The notes under the pieces: model-generated | What the model saw: the letters and a program-made list of their open reading frames with translations, nothing else | The model's database searches: none | Told to the model about the DNA's origin: nothing | Program-made: the position numbers and the translations under genes | Part shown: positions 1-7,337 of the stretch, in pieces | Layout of the letters: each line of letters opens with the position of its first letter | Position numbering within the stretch: position 1 is the first letter of the stretch | Assembly: GCA_021792075.1 (NCBI GenBank) | Contig: JAJYVK010000054.1 | Span: 1-8,628 of the forward strand | Source: Actinomycetes bacterium | GTDB taxonomy: Bacteria; Actinomycetota; Acidimicrobiia; Acidimicrobiales; Acidimicrobiaceae | Length of the DNA stretch: 8,628 nucleotides | Direction: 5' to 3'

Positions 1-404
1 CGGACATGGTGGCCCAGAAGGGGCTTGGTTGGGTGGTCCCGCCAGGAGATCGGGCGGCTCTAGCGCGAGCAATCGTCGAGATGGCGAGCGACCCAGATCG
101 TCGGCGTGAGATTCAAGACCGCGTCCGCCTCGCTGCGAACCATCTGACCTGGGACAAGGCAACCATCCCGCTTGTAAGATTCGTGAGCCAGCCCTCCATG
201 GCTCCGGATCACCCGCGCAACCGGTGGATTCACCAACGCCCCCCGAGTGCTGCCGAGTTGAGGGCTCGTGAAGCATCAAGGCTGTTGCGGAGGGCCGTCT
301 ATGAGTTGGGCCACAGTGGTTTCCATGGTACTTTGAAGGGGGCGAGGCGATGGTGGACGCAGCGGGCGAGCATACGTGCTGGCGACGATGGCGCAGGCGA
401 CTAG
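1..404 (+). CDS. Glycosyltransferase, GT-B fold (GT4/GT1-like), C-terminal fragment
   Basis: The gene enters from the left edge in frame 3 (codons begin at base 3) and ends at TAG 402-404, so only the last ~134 residues are present and the true start is outside. The visible part begins with a GLGWVVPPGD stretch (about residues 7-16 from the ATG at base 6), followed by a helix rich in Ala/Arg and then LTWDKATIPLVRF. This pattern (late 'G-x-V-PPGD', then 'D...R', then 'tW...pL') is the usual C-terminal end of GT-B enzymes that move a sugar from a nucleotide sugar to a growing glycan in the cytoplasm. A basic tail of roughly 70 residues follows, rich in Arg, which could associate with the membrane. 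The donor-binding E-x7-E region is not in view, so donor and acceptor cannot be called. The context, a glycan locus in the same orientation, agrees with the call. Confidence 0.7.
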   Translation, partial: DMVAQKGLGWVVPPGDRAALARAIVEMASDPDRRREIQDRVRLAANHLTWDKATIPLVRFVSQPSMAPDHPRNRWIHQRPPSAAELRAREASRLLRRAVYELGHSGFHGTLKGARRWWTQRASIRAGDDGAGD

Positions 405-767
405 GCCGAAGCGACCAGCCGCTGACCGCAGACGACACCCACCGCGCACCCCGCGAGCGCGCGGGCCGGTCGGTGCAGCCTCGGGCAGTCAGACCCCGGA
501 CAGACGGGCCCCAAACAACGACATGGATGAGCGAGCCAGAGGCCTCAAGAGACAAGGCTTTGAGGAGATGCGCCAGCGCTGTCACGAGTAGGCCGGTCAG
601 ACCGTGACGCGCGGGGACGACCGAGAGTGCGGGCTGCTAAACTCCCACACCGTGGTTGCACTCGCAGACGCTCGCTGGTCTGTACCTACAGCTGATGCCG
701 GCCCTTCCCGGCGCCGCGCTCTGAGCCCAGACCAACACGCGCTCGCGGGCATCAGGACTTCTCTGCT
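405..767. other. Gene-free gap between two glycosyltransferases
   Basis: These 363 bases carry no recognisable gene. The short open frames here (for example 376-591) give Arg/Pro-rich, low-complexity products with no family resemblance and no convincing SD, so they are taken as by-products of high GC. Possible regulatory content: TGCTAAACT at 635-643 resembles an extended -10 box but lacks a matching -35. CTGATGCC at 692-699 is a perfect inverted repeat of GGCATCAG at 748-755, and the second arm overlaps the AGGA (754-757) that is the likely SD of the next gene. No terminator with a T-run is visible after the first gene. Confidence 0.5.
692..757 (+). promoter_or_regulatory. Leader inverted repeat overlapping the SD of the GT2 gene
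   Basis: CTGATGCC (692-699) is perfectly complementary to GGCATCAG (748-755), with 48 bases between that are themselves GC-rich. The right arm covers the first two bases of AGGA 754-757, the only plausible SD for the TTG at 768. If it forms in RNA it would partly hide the SD. An 8-bp match at this distance may be chance, so this is a weak call. Confidence 0.2.
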
Positions 768-1994
768 TTGAACGAAAGGCGCGCACCCGCCGAGAACAGA
801 GCGCTTGTCAGTGTGGTTATTGTGACCTACGAGCCGGACTTGACCATGCTTGAGGATTGCCTGAAGTCTGTAGGCCTTTCCGACTACCGACCCCTCCAGG
901 TAGTGGTCGTGGACAACGGCTCGACCCGGCCCGGCGTCGAGGAAACAATAAACGAGGCGCTCCGGCGTCACCAGGAAGTCTCGGTGACCGTTTCACGCCA
1001 GACCAAGAACCTGGGCTACGCGACCGCCACGAACGTGGGCGTGGATCTGACCACGGGAGAGTTCCTGCTCCTGCTTAATCCCGACGCTCGCCTCGAGGCC
1101 GACACGATCCGTCTGCTGGTGGATGCCGCACGTAGGCGCCCCCAGGCCGCCGGGTTCGCCCCCAAAGTCATCTTGGCAGATCCCGGTCTAGTCATTGATT
1201 CCGTAGGCTTGGTACTTCACCATGGAGGCCAGGCTCACCAAAGAGGCCTGGGGCAGGTCGATCTCGGCCAGTACGATCTTGAAGAGCCCGTTGCCGGGCT
1301 GTGTTTCGCCGCGGCTCTGATTCGCCGCAACGCCTGGACTCGTGTCGGCGCCCTGGACACGAGCTACTTCATGTTTTACGAAGACGTGGATTGGTCATTT
1401 CGAGCACAGGTCACCGGCGAGACTTTTTGGTCGATACCCAAAGCCAAGGTGTTTCACGTTCACTCTGCCAGTACTCGCCATCTCGGCACCGGTTTCAAGA
1501 CTCGCCTAATCCAGCGCAATCTGATCTGGACTGGAGTCAAGAACCTGGAGTCGCGAGGGGCCGCCAGAGTGCTGGTCCGCCGAACTGCCGCAAATCTGCG
1601 ACGGCTTGGGCAACCCCGGCAGGCCGTGCCGTCGGCCACGGCCCTCATCGAGGCTTGGGCTGGGTTGCCGGCAGTCCTTAGGTCGCGCCGCGGGATCCAG
1701 GCGAGGAGACGCCGAGCCGACCGAGCCTATTTGGGCGGCCACGGGGAGGCCACCTTCTTTGACGCAGAAAACTACCAATCGCAGATCAGCGTGGTTCATC
1801 TGACCACCGTGCTTCGCCGCCTCTACGCCGTCAGCCCTGATCCAGCCTTGGAACGTACACTGCTGCGCGTCATCAGCGCCGAGAACACCGGCTTAGCTAG
1901 GGATCACGCACGGGTCGCGGAGATGGTGCGAGGCGGCGGAATGAAAATCTCACCTGCCCTAGATTGGTTCTTGGGCCAGCTTGAGAATCCGTAG
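768..1994 (+). CDS. GT2-family glycosyltransferase, rhamnosyltransferase-like (COG1216 type)
   Basis: A 408-residue protein with a complete N-terminal GT-A domain. Visible motifs are VVIVTYEPD (16-24), the nucleotide-binding VVDNGS (47-52), NLGYATATNVG (81-91), the metal/donor motif LNPDARL (103-109), and FMFYEDVDWSFRAQ (201-214), whose ED pair is the expected catalytic base, then HVHSAST (230-236). This set is typical of the WbbL/rhamnosyltransferase branch of GT2, which adds sugars such as dTDP-rhamnose to lipid-linked glycans in the cytoplasm; the actual donor is unknown. After residue ~240 comes a basic, possibly membrane-associated stretch and then about 100 residues (from ~310) that I do not recognise, making it longer than the usual ~300 residues. 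The start is TTG 768, chosen because AGGA (754-757) lies 10 bases upstream and later in-frame starts cut into the first beta strand. Transcription could begin in the preceding gap. Confidence 0.85.
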   Translation: MNERRAPAENRALVSVVIVTYEPDLTMLEDCLKSVGLSDYRPLQVVVVDNGSTRPGVEETINEALRRHQEVSVTVSRQTKNLGYATATNVGVDLTTGEFLLLLNPDARLEADTIRLLVDAARRRPQAAGFAPKVILADPGLVIDSVGLVLHHGGQAHQRGLGQVDLGQYDLEEPVAGLCFAAALIRRNAWTRVGALDTSYFMFYEDVDWSFRAQVTGETFWSIPKAKVFHVHSASTRHLGTGFKTRLIQRNLIWTGVKNLESRGAARVLVRRTAANLRRLGQPRQAVPSATALIEAWAGLPAVLRSRRGIQARRRRADRAYLGGHGEATFFDAENYQSQISVVHLTTVLRRLYAVSPDPALERTLLRVISAENTGLARDHARVAEMVRGGGMKISPALDWFLGQLENP

Positions 1995-2349
1995 CCGAGG
2001 TTGGAACGTCTTACTTATGACAAGCGCGGTAAAACAACCAAATCGACTTGGCTCGGAATTTGGAGTGTGCAGGCCCTGCGGCACACCGGTTGCGCTCCCT
2101 CCCATTTCACTACACCTTCGTCGGCAAGACAGGTCATCGGTTTCATGGGGATTAGAGGTAAAACTGCATTCGCCCACAAACTGGAACTGGTTCAGAAGTA
2201 AGTGCGGTGCATCGGTCTCAGCGTGTTCCACCCCGACATGGTCCGCTTTCACCATCACTCAGAGCTTCGACTGGGTAGCGCGTCTCGGACCGTTCCGCAA
2301 AGCCCCAACCGCTTGCTGTTTACCTGTCTCGTACCACAAGTGAGGCTCG
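1995..2349. other. Gene-free gap upstream of the YfhO-like gene
   Basis: These 355 bases look less GC-rich than the flanking genes and contain nothing recognisable. A + strand frame stays open from TTG 1981 to TGA 2341-2343, ending 6 bases before the next ATG, but its 120-residue product has no familiar motif beyond one CxxC, lacks a good SD and starts inside the previous gene, so I do not call it. GTGTGC (2065-2070) and GCACAC (2081-2086) form a 6-bp inverted repeat with a 10-base loop, and the right arm continues into CCGGT, matching a motif at 4805-4815. No clear -35/-10 pair was found. Confidence 0.45.
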
Positions 2350-4626
2350 ATGCGTCCACGTAACGGGCTTCTCGCAATAGCCTTCATTGTGGTCGTCGTG
2401 GTCGCGGCGAACGTCCCGGCCCTCACGGGGTACGCCGATACAAGCCCCCTCTTGCTGCAAGCCGGCCTGGAGTCCAACGTCAAGGCCGGTCCCCTGCCCG
2501 GGCTGCCATCGATTGATCCCAATGACGGCTTTACCCTTCAGGCGCTGGGGCACCTAGCCGCAGCTGACGTAGTCCATGGGAAGGCACCCTGGTGGGACCC
2601 ATATGAGGGCTTGGGCGCCCCCCTGGCCGGCGAGATGCAGGCGGCGGCGCTATTTCCCCTCACTCTCCTTGAACTGGTCTCGAATGGTGTCTTGTACTTC
2701 CACCTCCTGTTGGAGGTGGCTGCCGCCATTGCTACTTACTGGCTACTGCGGCGCCTGGGCCTCAGCACGATGGCCTCCGCACTTGGCGGCGTTCTATTTG
2801 GCCTGAATGGAACCTTCGCCTGGCTCGGGAACGCCGCTGCTACTCCCGTCGCCCTCCTGCCGCTCCTCCTTACCGGAGTAGAACTCTGTCGTTCCAGCAC
2901 CAAGCATGATCGTTTCTTCGGTGTCGCTCTCTCCGCTGGCGCCTTGGCCCTATCCATCTATGCTGGTTTCCCGGAGACCACAGCTATCGACACGGGCTTT
3001 GCAGTCTACTGGGCTCTGCTCCGGGTTAAAGGTCTCGGCCCATCTCAGACTCCGCGCTACACACTGGCCCTATTAGCTAGCGGGCTTCTTGGCTTGCTGT
3101 TGGCAGCCCCAATTATCGACGCGTTCCTCACATATCTTCCCTCCGCCGACGTCGGACTGCATGCCGGTGCCGTAGGCACCGCCGCTCTTCCGCGCACCGC
3201 TACCGCCATGCTGTCCCTTCCCTACGTGTTCGGACCCATTTTTGCGTTCGTGGCCAACGACCATCTGCCTACGCTGGGGATCATCTGGAGCAATATCGGC
3301 GGGTTCACCACCAGCGGCGTGGTCATCTTGGCCAGCCTCGCGCTCGTCAGTGTGCTGCGCCGCAAGCAGGACCAACTGCTTGTTCTTGGCCTCCTTGGGT
3401 ATACGGGCCTATGCCTTATAAAGACTTTCAATGTGGCCAACATTGGTACCGTGCTGGGGCACCTACCCGCTCTCGACGCTGTCGCCTTCTATCGCTATGC
3501 GCCGCCCACCTGGGAGCTGGCTCTAGTCGTCGTTGCTAGCATGGGATTTGAAGATATCCGCAAGCGCAGTCTGCCGCATTGGGCCAGCCTGGTCGCAGGC
3601 GCGCTAGCGGTCGCCTTCACCTTGGGTGAGGCCGCCGTAGCGTTCCACCAATGGCTGGAAATGACTCACACGAGAGAGGTCGACCTCTTCTTCTTTGTGT
3701 CAGTGGCCCTCGGACTCGCGGTCGTGGTCGTTATCACTTTGCTCGTTACGTTTCGGACAATGGCTCGACCACTTCTTGGTCCATCGGCCCCCCTGTGGAT
3801 CGGGGCTATAGTGGCACTTGAGGCTGTTTGCCTGTTCACCGTCCCCCAGATGTCCGCGCCACGAAGCGGAGTCGTGGATCTCCAACCCGTTCGGTTTCTG
3901 CAGACTCACTTGGGCAGCTACCGCTTTGCCAGTCTTGGGCCAATTGCACCAGACTATGGGTCCTATTTCGGACTCTCCGAGATCAATGTAAATGACGTTC
4001 CAATTCCAGCGCGCTTCGCCTCATTCGTATCGGCTCATTTGGACTCCAATGTAAATCCCCTGACCTTCACTGGGACCGACCAAGCCACAACCATCGGGCT
4101 AAGCCCACTACAGGCCTTCGTCACGAATATCGCCAGCTACGAGTCGGCGGCGGTGAAATACATTTTAATTCCACCGAGTGCACCGGCGGAGGCCCAGTTG
4201 CGGCAGGCCCACCTGCGGCGTGTATTTCAGGATTCAGTTGCCGCGATATTTGTCCTGCCCAGCGTCGCACCCTTCACATCTAGCACCACTGGCGCGTGCG
4301 AGGTCCACGATATCAGCGAAACTCAATTCACATCTGTTTGCACGGCTCCGGGGGAGGTGGTTCGACGGGAGCTGTACCTTAAGGGTTGGCGGGCTACGGA
4401 AAATGGTCGAACGGTGCCGGTGACTGCTTACTCCAACGTGTTTCAGGAGGTTCGTGTCCCTAAGGGGACGGCTCGTGTTCGATTTGAATTTGAGCCTCCA
4501 TACATGCCGGAGGCGCTGCTGGCGCTGCTGGCCGGGATGGCAGCATTGGCCGCGATCTGTGGATGGGCGCTAGTCGCGAAGGGGCCTCGGACGACTCCGA
4601 CAGGCAGGCTGGGCGCGGACCTCTGA
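2350..4626 (+). CDS. YfhO-like polytopic membrane protein, probable GT-C glycosyltransferase
   Basis: A 758-residue membrane protein. A hydrophobic segment at residues 7-25 is followed by an outside loop with the acidic motif SIDPNDGF (54-61), in the place where GT-C enzymes keep their catalytic Asp. About a dozen further membrane spans lie between ~98 and ~500 (for example 140-158, 236-258, 318-336, 410-432, 445-468, 480-498). A soluble region of ~220 residues follows, ending in the pattern LKGWRATENGRTVPV and VRVPKGTARVRFEFEPPY (675-718) that is typical of the YfhO C-terminus, then a last span at ~721-743. Family knowledge: Bacillus YfhO modifies surface polymers on the outer face with a polyprenyl-phosphate sugar made by a GT2 partner. 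Here the DPM1-like GT2 at 7383 could be that partner. The ATG at 2350 has GAGG (2342-2345) 4 bases upstream. Substrate is unknown. Confidence 0.8.
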   Translation: MRPRNGLLAIAFIVVVVVAANVPALTGYADTSPLLLQAGLESNVKAGPLPGLPSIDPNDGFTLQALGHLAAADVVHGKAPWWDPYEGLGAPLAGEMQAAALFPLTLLELVSNGVLYFHLLLEVAAAIATYWLLRRLGLSTMASALGGVLFGLNGTFAWLGNAAATPVALLPLLLTGVELCRSSTKHDRFFGVALSAGALALSIYAGFPETTAIDTGFAVYWALLRVKGLGPSQTPRYTLALLASGLLGLLLAAPIIDAFLTYLPSADVGLHAGAVGTAALPRTATAMLSLPYVFGPIFAFVANDHLPTLGIIWSNIGGFTTSGVVILASLALVSVLRRKQDQLLVLGLLGYTGLCLIKTFNVANIGTVLGHLPALDAVAFYRYAPPTWELALVVVASMGFEDIRKRSLPHWASLVAGALAVAFTLGEAAVAFHQWLEMTHTREVDLFFFVSVALGLAVVVVITLLVTFRTMARPLLGPSAPLWIGAIVALEAVCLFTVPQMSAPRSGVVDLQPVRFLQTHLGSYRFASLGPIAPDYGSYFGLSEINVNDVPIPARFASFVSAHLDSNVNPLTFTGTDQATTIGLSPLQAFVTNIASYESAAVKYILIPPSAPAEAQLRQAHLRRVFQDSVAAIFVLPSVAPFTSSTTGACEVHDISETQFTSVCTAPGEVVRRELYLKGWRATENGRTVPVTAYSNVFQEVRVPKGTARVRFEFEPPYMPEALLALLAGMAALAAICGWALVAKGPRTTPTGRLGADL

Positions 4627-4732
4627 CTCGATCCGGGCCCAGTCGGGAGCCAACGCGGGGCCAGCGATGCCTGACTCAGAAGAGGTGCTGGACTTCGGAC
4701 GGGCCGCCTGATGAGAGTGGTTGCGGAACGGC

Positions 4733-4756
4733 GGATGCTCGGCTCACCGAGCATCC
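4733..4756 (+). terminator. Perfect 10-bp hairpin, candidate terminator
   Basis: GGATGCTCGG (4733-4742), loop CTCA, CCGAGCATCC (4747-4756): a perfect 10-bp stem with a 4-base loop, 106 bases after the stop of the YfhO-like gene. No T-run follows (the next bases are ATCACTGG), so it is not a classical intrinsic terminator; T-poor hairpin terminators have been proposed in actinobacteria. It could instead be a processing or protein-binding site. Confidence 0.4.
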
Positions 4757-4800
4757 ATCACTGGCTGCTTGGCGCAGTTTGGTCCTGTCTGGCAGCGCCC

Positions 4801-4820
4801 GTGTGGCACACCGGTACAAT
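4801..4820 (+). promoter_or_regulatory. Candidate promoter -10 box with an overlapping dyad
   Basis: TACAAT (4815-4820) matches the -10 consensus TATAAT at five of six positions. The best -35-like match, CTGGCA (4789-4794), is 20 bases away, which is long. The 11-base dyad GTGTG-G-CACAC (4801-4811) sits between the two and looks like a short operator. A start point near 4827 would give a leader of ~120 bases for UGDH, containing the nested repeat at 4882-4911. Confidence 0.3.
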
Positions 4821-4881
4821 GGGAGCGGCAGGGCTCTAACAGGTCGGATAGGGCGGGAACCGCGGATAGAGCCAACGGTGT

Positions 4882-4911
4882 CCACTGAGCCACTGGGGAC
4901 AGTGGGCAGTG
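4882..4911 (+). promoter_or_regulatory. Nested CACTG/CAGTG inverted repeat in the UGDH leader
   Basis: Two CACTG copies (4883-4887, 4891-4895) are followed by two CAGTG copies (4900-4904, 4907-4911). The inner pair extends to CCACTG/CAGTGG (4890-4895, 4900-4905) with a GGGA loop, and the outer pair stacks beneath it across a small internal loop. In RNA this is one hairpin of about 11 pairs; in DNA it is a twofold-symmetric site. It ends 35 bases before the TTG at 4947, a position suited to leader or operator control. Confidence 0.35.
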
Positions 4912-4946
4912 TGGGAATGTAGGTATGGCTCGGGGGATCCCAGGGT

Positions 4947-6353
4947 TTGAACGCTAGTGGTAGAGGACGGGGAAGGTTGGGGTCTCCGGCCCGGGTAGCT
5001 GTGATCGGCGCTGGCCATGTGGGCCTGCCAACTGCAGCAACGTTGGCCACCATGGGCCATGTCGTCTCCTGTGCTGAATCGAACTCCGAGCGGTTGGCTA
5101 TTCTCAGGCGCGGCGATGTGCCCATATTCGAGGTGGGCCTCTTGGACGCTGTCCGGCGGGAGGTCCGAGACGGCCGCCTGACCTTTGTTGAGACGGCGTC
5201 CGAGGCGGCGGCCGACGCGGAGTTCGTGTTTATGTGCGTCCCGACTCCGGAGCGCCCTGATGGGTCGGCAGATCTCTCGTTTCTGGAAAGGGCAGCTCGC
5301 CAGGTGAGTCAAAGTCTCCGACCAGGAGCCGTCGTGGTCAACAAGTCAACGGTGCCCATCGGGTCTACCCGCCTGGTCGAGGAGACTATTGGGCGCCGTG
5401 ACATCGTGGTGGTATCGAATCCGGAATTTCTTCGTGAGGGAACAGCGGTGCTCGACAGCCTGAGCCCTGACCGCATCGTGGTGGGCGCAGACGATCAAGA
5501 GGCCGCCGCCCGCGTAGGGGCACTTTTCGGCGCCACCGGGGCCCCTCTTGTGGTTACGGACGCTGCGACAGCCGAGACCATCAAATATGTGGCAAATACG
5601 TTTCTCGCGACGAAGCTGAGCTTTATGAACGCCGTGGCGGCTCTATGCGAGGCAGTTGGAGCGGATGTACGTGACGTGATTCTGGGCCTCGGCTACGACC
5701 GACGGATCGGCTTCGACTTCCTGCGACCAGGGCCAGGCTGGGGTGGCAGCTGTTTCCCCAAGGACACCCAGGCGCTGTTGCATATCGCCACTGAAGCCGG
5801 CTACGACTTCCCCATCCTCCGTACGGTCATTGAGACGAACACTGACCAGATGAGGCGCATTGTAGGGAAGCTCGACACGGCTCTGCGCAAGCATCTTCGT
5901 CTGAGCGAGACAGAGAACGGCATTGCAGGTCGAGTTGTCGCCGTCTGGGGTTTGACCTTTAAGGCTGGCACGGATGACTTGAGAGAATCGCCCGCCCTCA
6001 GGATATGCGCCCAGGTTCTCGCGGCCGGTGCAACTATCCGCGCCTTTGAGCCGACCCTGACCCCCGAGAGCGCCGAGGCAAAGGTACCCAGGGCCCTGCG
6101 GCGAGAGTGGAATTCGATGGGGCTGGATGAATCACTGCTTGACGGAATGGTTCTTACCGCCACTCCTAGCTCTGCCTCCCAAGGTGCATCTGCTCTTTTG
6201 TTGTTGACAGAGTGGGATGAGTTCCGGAGGGCCCAACTTGGCTCGCTGCGCGCCGACTTGCTTGAACCTGTGATTGTGGACGCCAGAAACGTGTTGGACC
6301 CGGGGGCGGCCCGCTCTGCCGGTTTCACCTATATCGGAGTTGGCAGACCATGA
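4947..6353 (+). CDS. ugd: UDP-glucose 6-dehydrogenase (UDP-glucose/GDP-mannose dehydrogenase family)
   Basis: Oxidises UDP-glucose to UDP-glucuronate with two NAD+ in the cytoplasm. The 468-residue protein has the full family layout: Rossmann motif GAGHVG (21-26, His replacing the more usual Tyr), CVPTPERPDGSAD (97-109), NKSTVPIGST (132-141), NPEFLREG (158-165), IKYVANTFLATK (212-223; Lys213 and Asn217 are the expected catalytic residues), GPGWGGSCFPKD (262-273) with the nucleophile Cys269, and GLTFKAGTDDLRESPA (335-350) of the C-terminal nucleotide-sugar domain. Every key residue is present. Two TTG starts are possible: 4947, with GGGGGA (4932-4937) upstream, and 4977, with the better SD AGAGGA (4962-4967) 9 bases upstream, which would start the protein at MGSPARVAVIG, closer to the family norm. 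The stop overlaps the next gene by ATGA, which implies co-translation with the decarboxylase. GDP-mannose or UDP-ManNAc dehydrogenase is less likely given that neighbour. Confidence 0.93.
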   Translation: MNASGRGRGRLGSPARVAVIGAGHVGLPTAATLATMGHVVSCAESNSERLAILRRGDVPIFEVGLLDAVRREVRDGRLTFVETASEAAADAEFVFMCVPTPERPDGSADLSFLERAARQVSQSLRPGAVVVNKSTVPIGSTRLVEETIGRRDIVVVSNPEFLREGTAVLDSLSPDRIVVGADDQEAAARVGALFGATGAPLVVTDAATAETIKYVANTFLATKLSFMNAVAALCEAVGADVRDVILGLGYDRRIGFDFLRPGPGWGGSCFPKDTQALLHIATEAGYDFPILRTVIETNTDQMRRIVGKLDTALRKHLRLSETENGIAGRVVAVWGLTFKAGTDDLRESPALRICAQVLAAGATIRAFEPTLTPESAEAKVPRALRREWNSMGLDESLLDGMVLTATPSSASQGASALLLLTEWDEFRRAQLGSLRADLLEPVIVDARNVLDPGAARSAGFTYIGVGRP

Positions 6354-7300
6354 GCGCCCGGATGGTCGTAACTGGCGGCGCCGGCTTCTTGGGGTCACAC
6401 CTTTGTGAGCACCTCTTAGCCCGCGGCGACCGCGTTGTCTGCGTTGACGACTTCTCTACAGGAGTTCGCTCCAACATTCAATCCCTTATTGCTCATCCGA
6501 ACTTCAGCCTCATCGAAGCCGACGTTGCTTGCGGTTTTACGGTCGAAGGCCCAATTAGCGCCGTTCTCCACCTGGCCAGTCCTGCATCACCTATTGACTA
6601 CCTGCAGCGTCCCCTAGAGACCATGGCGGTTGGAAGCGAAGGCACCAGGCAGTGCTTAGAGTTGGCTCGCGACCGCGGCGCCAGGTTTTTAATGGCCTCC
6701 ACCAGCGAAGTGTATGGAGAACCAGCTCAGCACCCCCAGTCGGAGAGTTACTGGGGCAACGTTAATCCAATAGGGCCTCGCAGCGTCTACGACGAAGCGA
6801 AGCGGTTTTCGGAAGCCTTGACAATGGCCTACCATAGGTTGAAGCTGGTCGACGTCGCAATCGTTCGGATCTTCAATACCTACGGCCCGCGTCTCCGGCC
6901 GGGGGATGGAAGAGTAGTGTCCAACTTCATCGTTCAGGCACTGACGGGGCAGGACCTCACCGTATATGGTGATGGAAGCCAGACTCGGAGCCTATGCTAT
7001 GTGGACGATGAGGTTAGGGGCATCGTAGCCATGCTCGACAGCGGACTTGTCGGGCCTGTCAACCTTGGAAACCCGGAAGAGCATTCCGTGCTCGAGTTGG
7101 CTCAGATGGTGATCGCTATCACTCGCAGCTCCAGCAAGATCGCGTACAAGGAGCTTCCGGCCGACGATCCCACCAGGCGTTGCCCTGACATTTCTGTTGC
7201 CACCCGTGACCTGAGCTGGCAGCCCACGGTCGAATTATCTGGCGGGCTCGTCCGTACCACGGACTGGTTGCGCGGCGAGCTGGGATCAAAAGCAATCTGA
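6350..7300 (+). CDS. uxs: UDP-glucuronate decarboxylase (UDP-xylose synthase), extended SDR family
   Basis: Converts UDP-glucuronate to UDP-xylose and CO2 with bound NAD+. The 316-residue length is typical of bacterial UXS. Visible motifs: TGGAGFLGSHL (8-18) for NAD, VDDFSTG (32-38), HLASPASPIDY (74-84), TSEVYGEP (118-125) with Thr118 and Glu120, YWGNVNPIGPRSVYDEAKR (134-152) with the catalytic Tyr147 and Lys151, IFNTYGPR (174-181), and GDGSQTRSLCYVDD (207-220). The HLASPASP and YWGNVNPIG blocks separate UXS from other NAD-dependent epimerases such as GalE or RmlB. The ATG at 6350 overlaps the UGDH stop (ATGA), so the enzyme that makes UDP-glucuronate and the one that consumes it are probably translated together. 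The product, UDP-xylose, would feed a xylose-containing surface glycan. No N-terminal membrane anchor is present, so it is cytoplasmic. Confidence 0.92.
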   Translation: MSARMVVTGGAGFLGSHLCEHLLARGDRVVCVDDFSTGVRSNIQSLIAHPNFSLIEADVACGFTVEGPISAVLHLASPASPIDYLQRPLETMAVGSEGTRQCLELARDRGARFLMASTSEVYGEPAQHPQSESYWGNVNPIGPRSVYDEAKRFSEALTMAYHRLKLVDVAIVRIFNTYGPRLRPGDGRVVSNFIVQALTGQDLTVYGDGSQTRSLCYVDDEVRGIVAMLDSGLVGPVNLGNPEEHSVLELAQMVIAITRSSSKIAYKELPADDPTRRCPDISVATRDLSWQPTVELSGGLVRTTDWLRGELGSKAI

Positions 7301-7319
7301 CACGGGCGACCAAGAGTAC

Positions 7320-7337
7320 GCCCCGACGGCACGGGGC
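7320..7337 (+). promoter_or_regulatory. Small hairpin directly upstream of a near-perfect SD
   Basis: GCCCCG (7320-7325) pairs perfectly with CGGGGC (7332-7337) around the loop ACGGCA, 20 bases after the UXS stop. It is followed at once by AAAGGAGGG (7338-7346). There is no T-run, so termination is unlikely. It could set translation of the reading frames that follow or protect an RNA end. Confidence 0.3.

Larger units (their letters stand above)
4627..4946. other. Structured gap between the YfhO-like gene and UGDH
   Basis: About 320 bases without a convincing gene; the open frames crossing it in both directions give products with no recognisable family. It is richer in symmetric elements than the other gaps. 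In order these are a perfect 10-bp hairpin (4733-4756), a GTGTG-N-CACAC dyad next to TACAAT (4801-4820), and a nested inverted repeat (4882-4911) close to the next start. The simplest reading is end of the YfhO transcript, then a new promoter and leader for the UGDH-UXS pair. Confidence 0.5.

Noticed and set aside
376..591. Open frame of 71 codons in the first gap
   Set aside because: The product is Arg/Pro-rich low-complexity sequence with no motif, and an alternative frame overlaps it; such frames are common by chance at high GC.
656..688. TTGCAC as a -35 box with a downstream TACCTA
   Set aside because: The spacing is 21 bases and the -10 match lacks the final T.
597..971. 124-codon minus-strand frame across the start of the GT2 gene
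   Set aside because: It overlaps the well-supported N-terminal motifs of the GT2 on the other strand and shows no family resemblance.
4563..4922. 119-codon + strand frame across the YfhO end and the following gap
   Set aside because: It starts inside the YfhO gene, crosses a perfect hairpin and encodes no recognisable motif.
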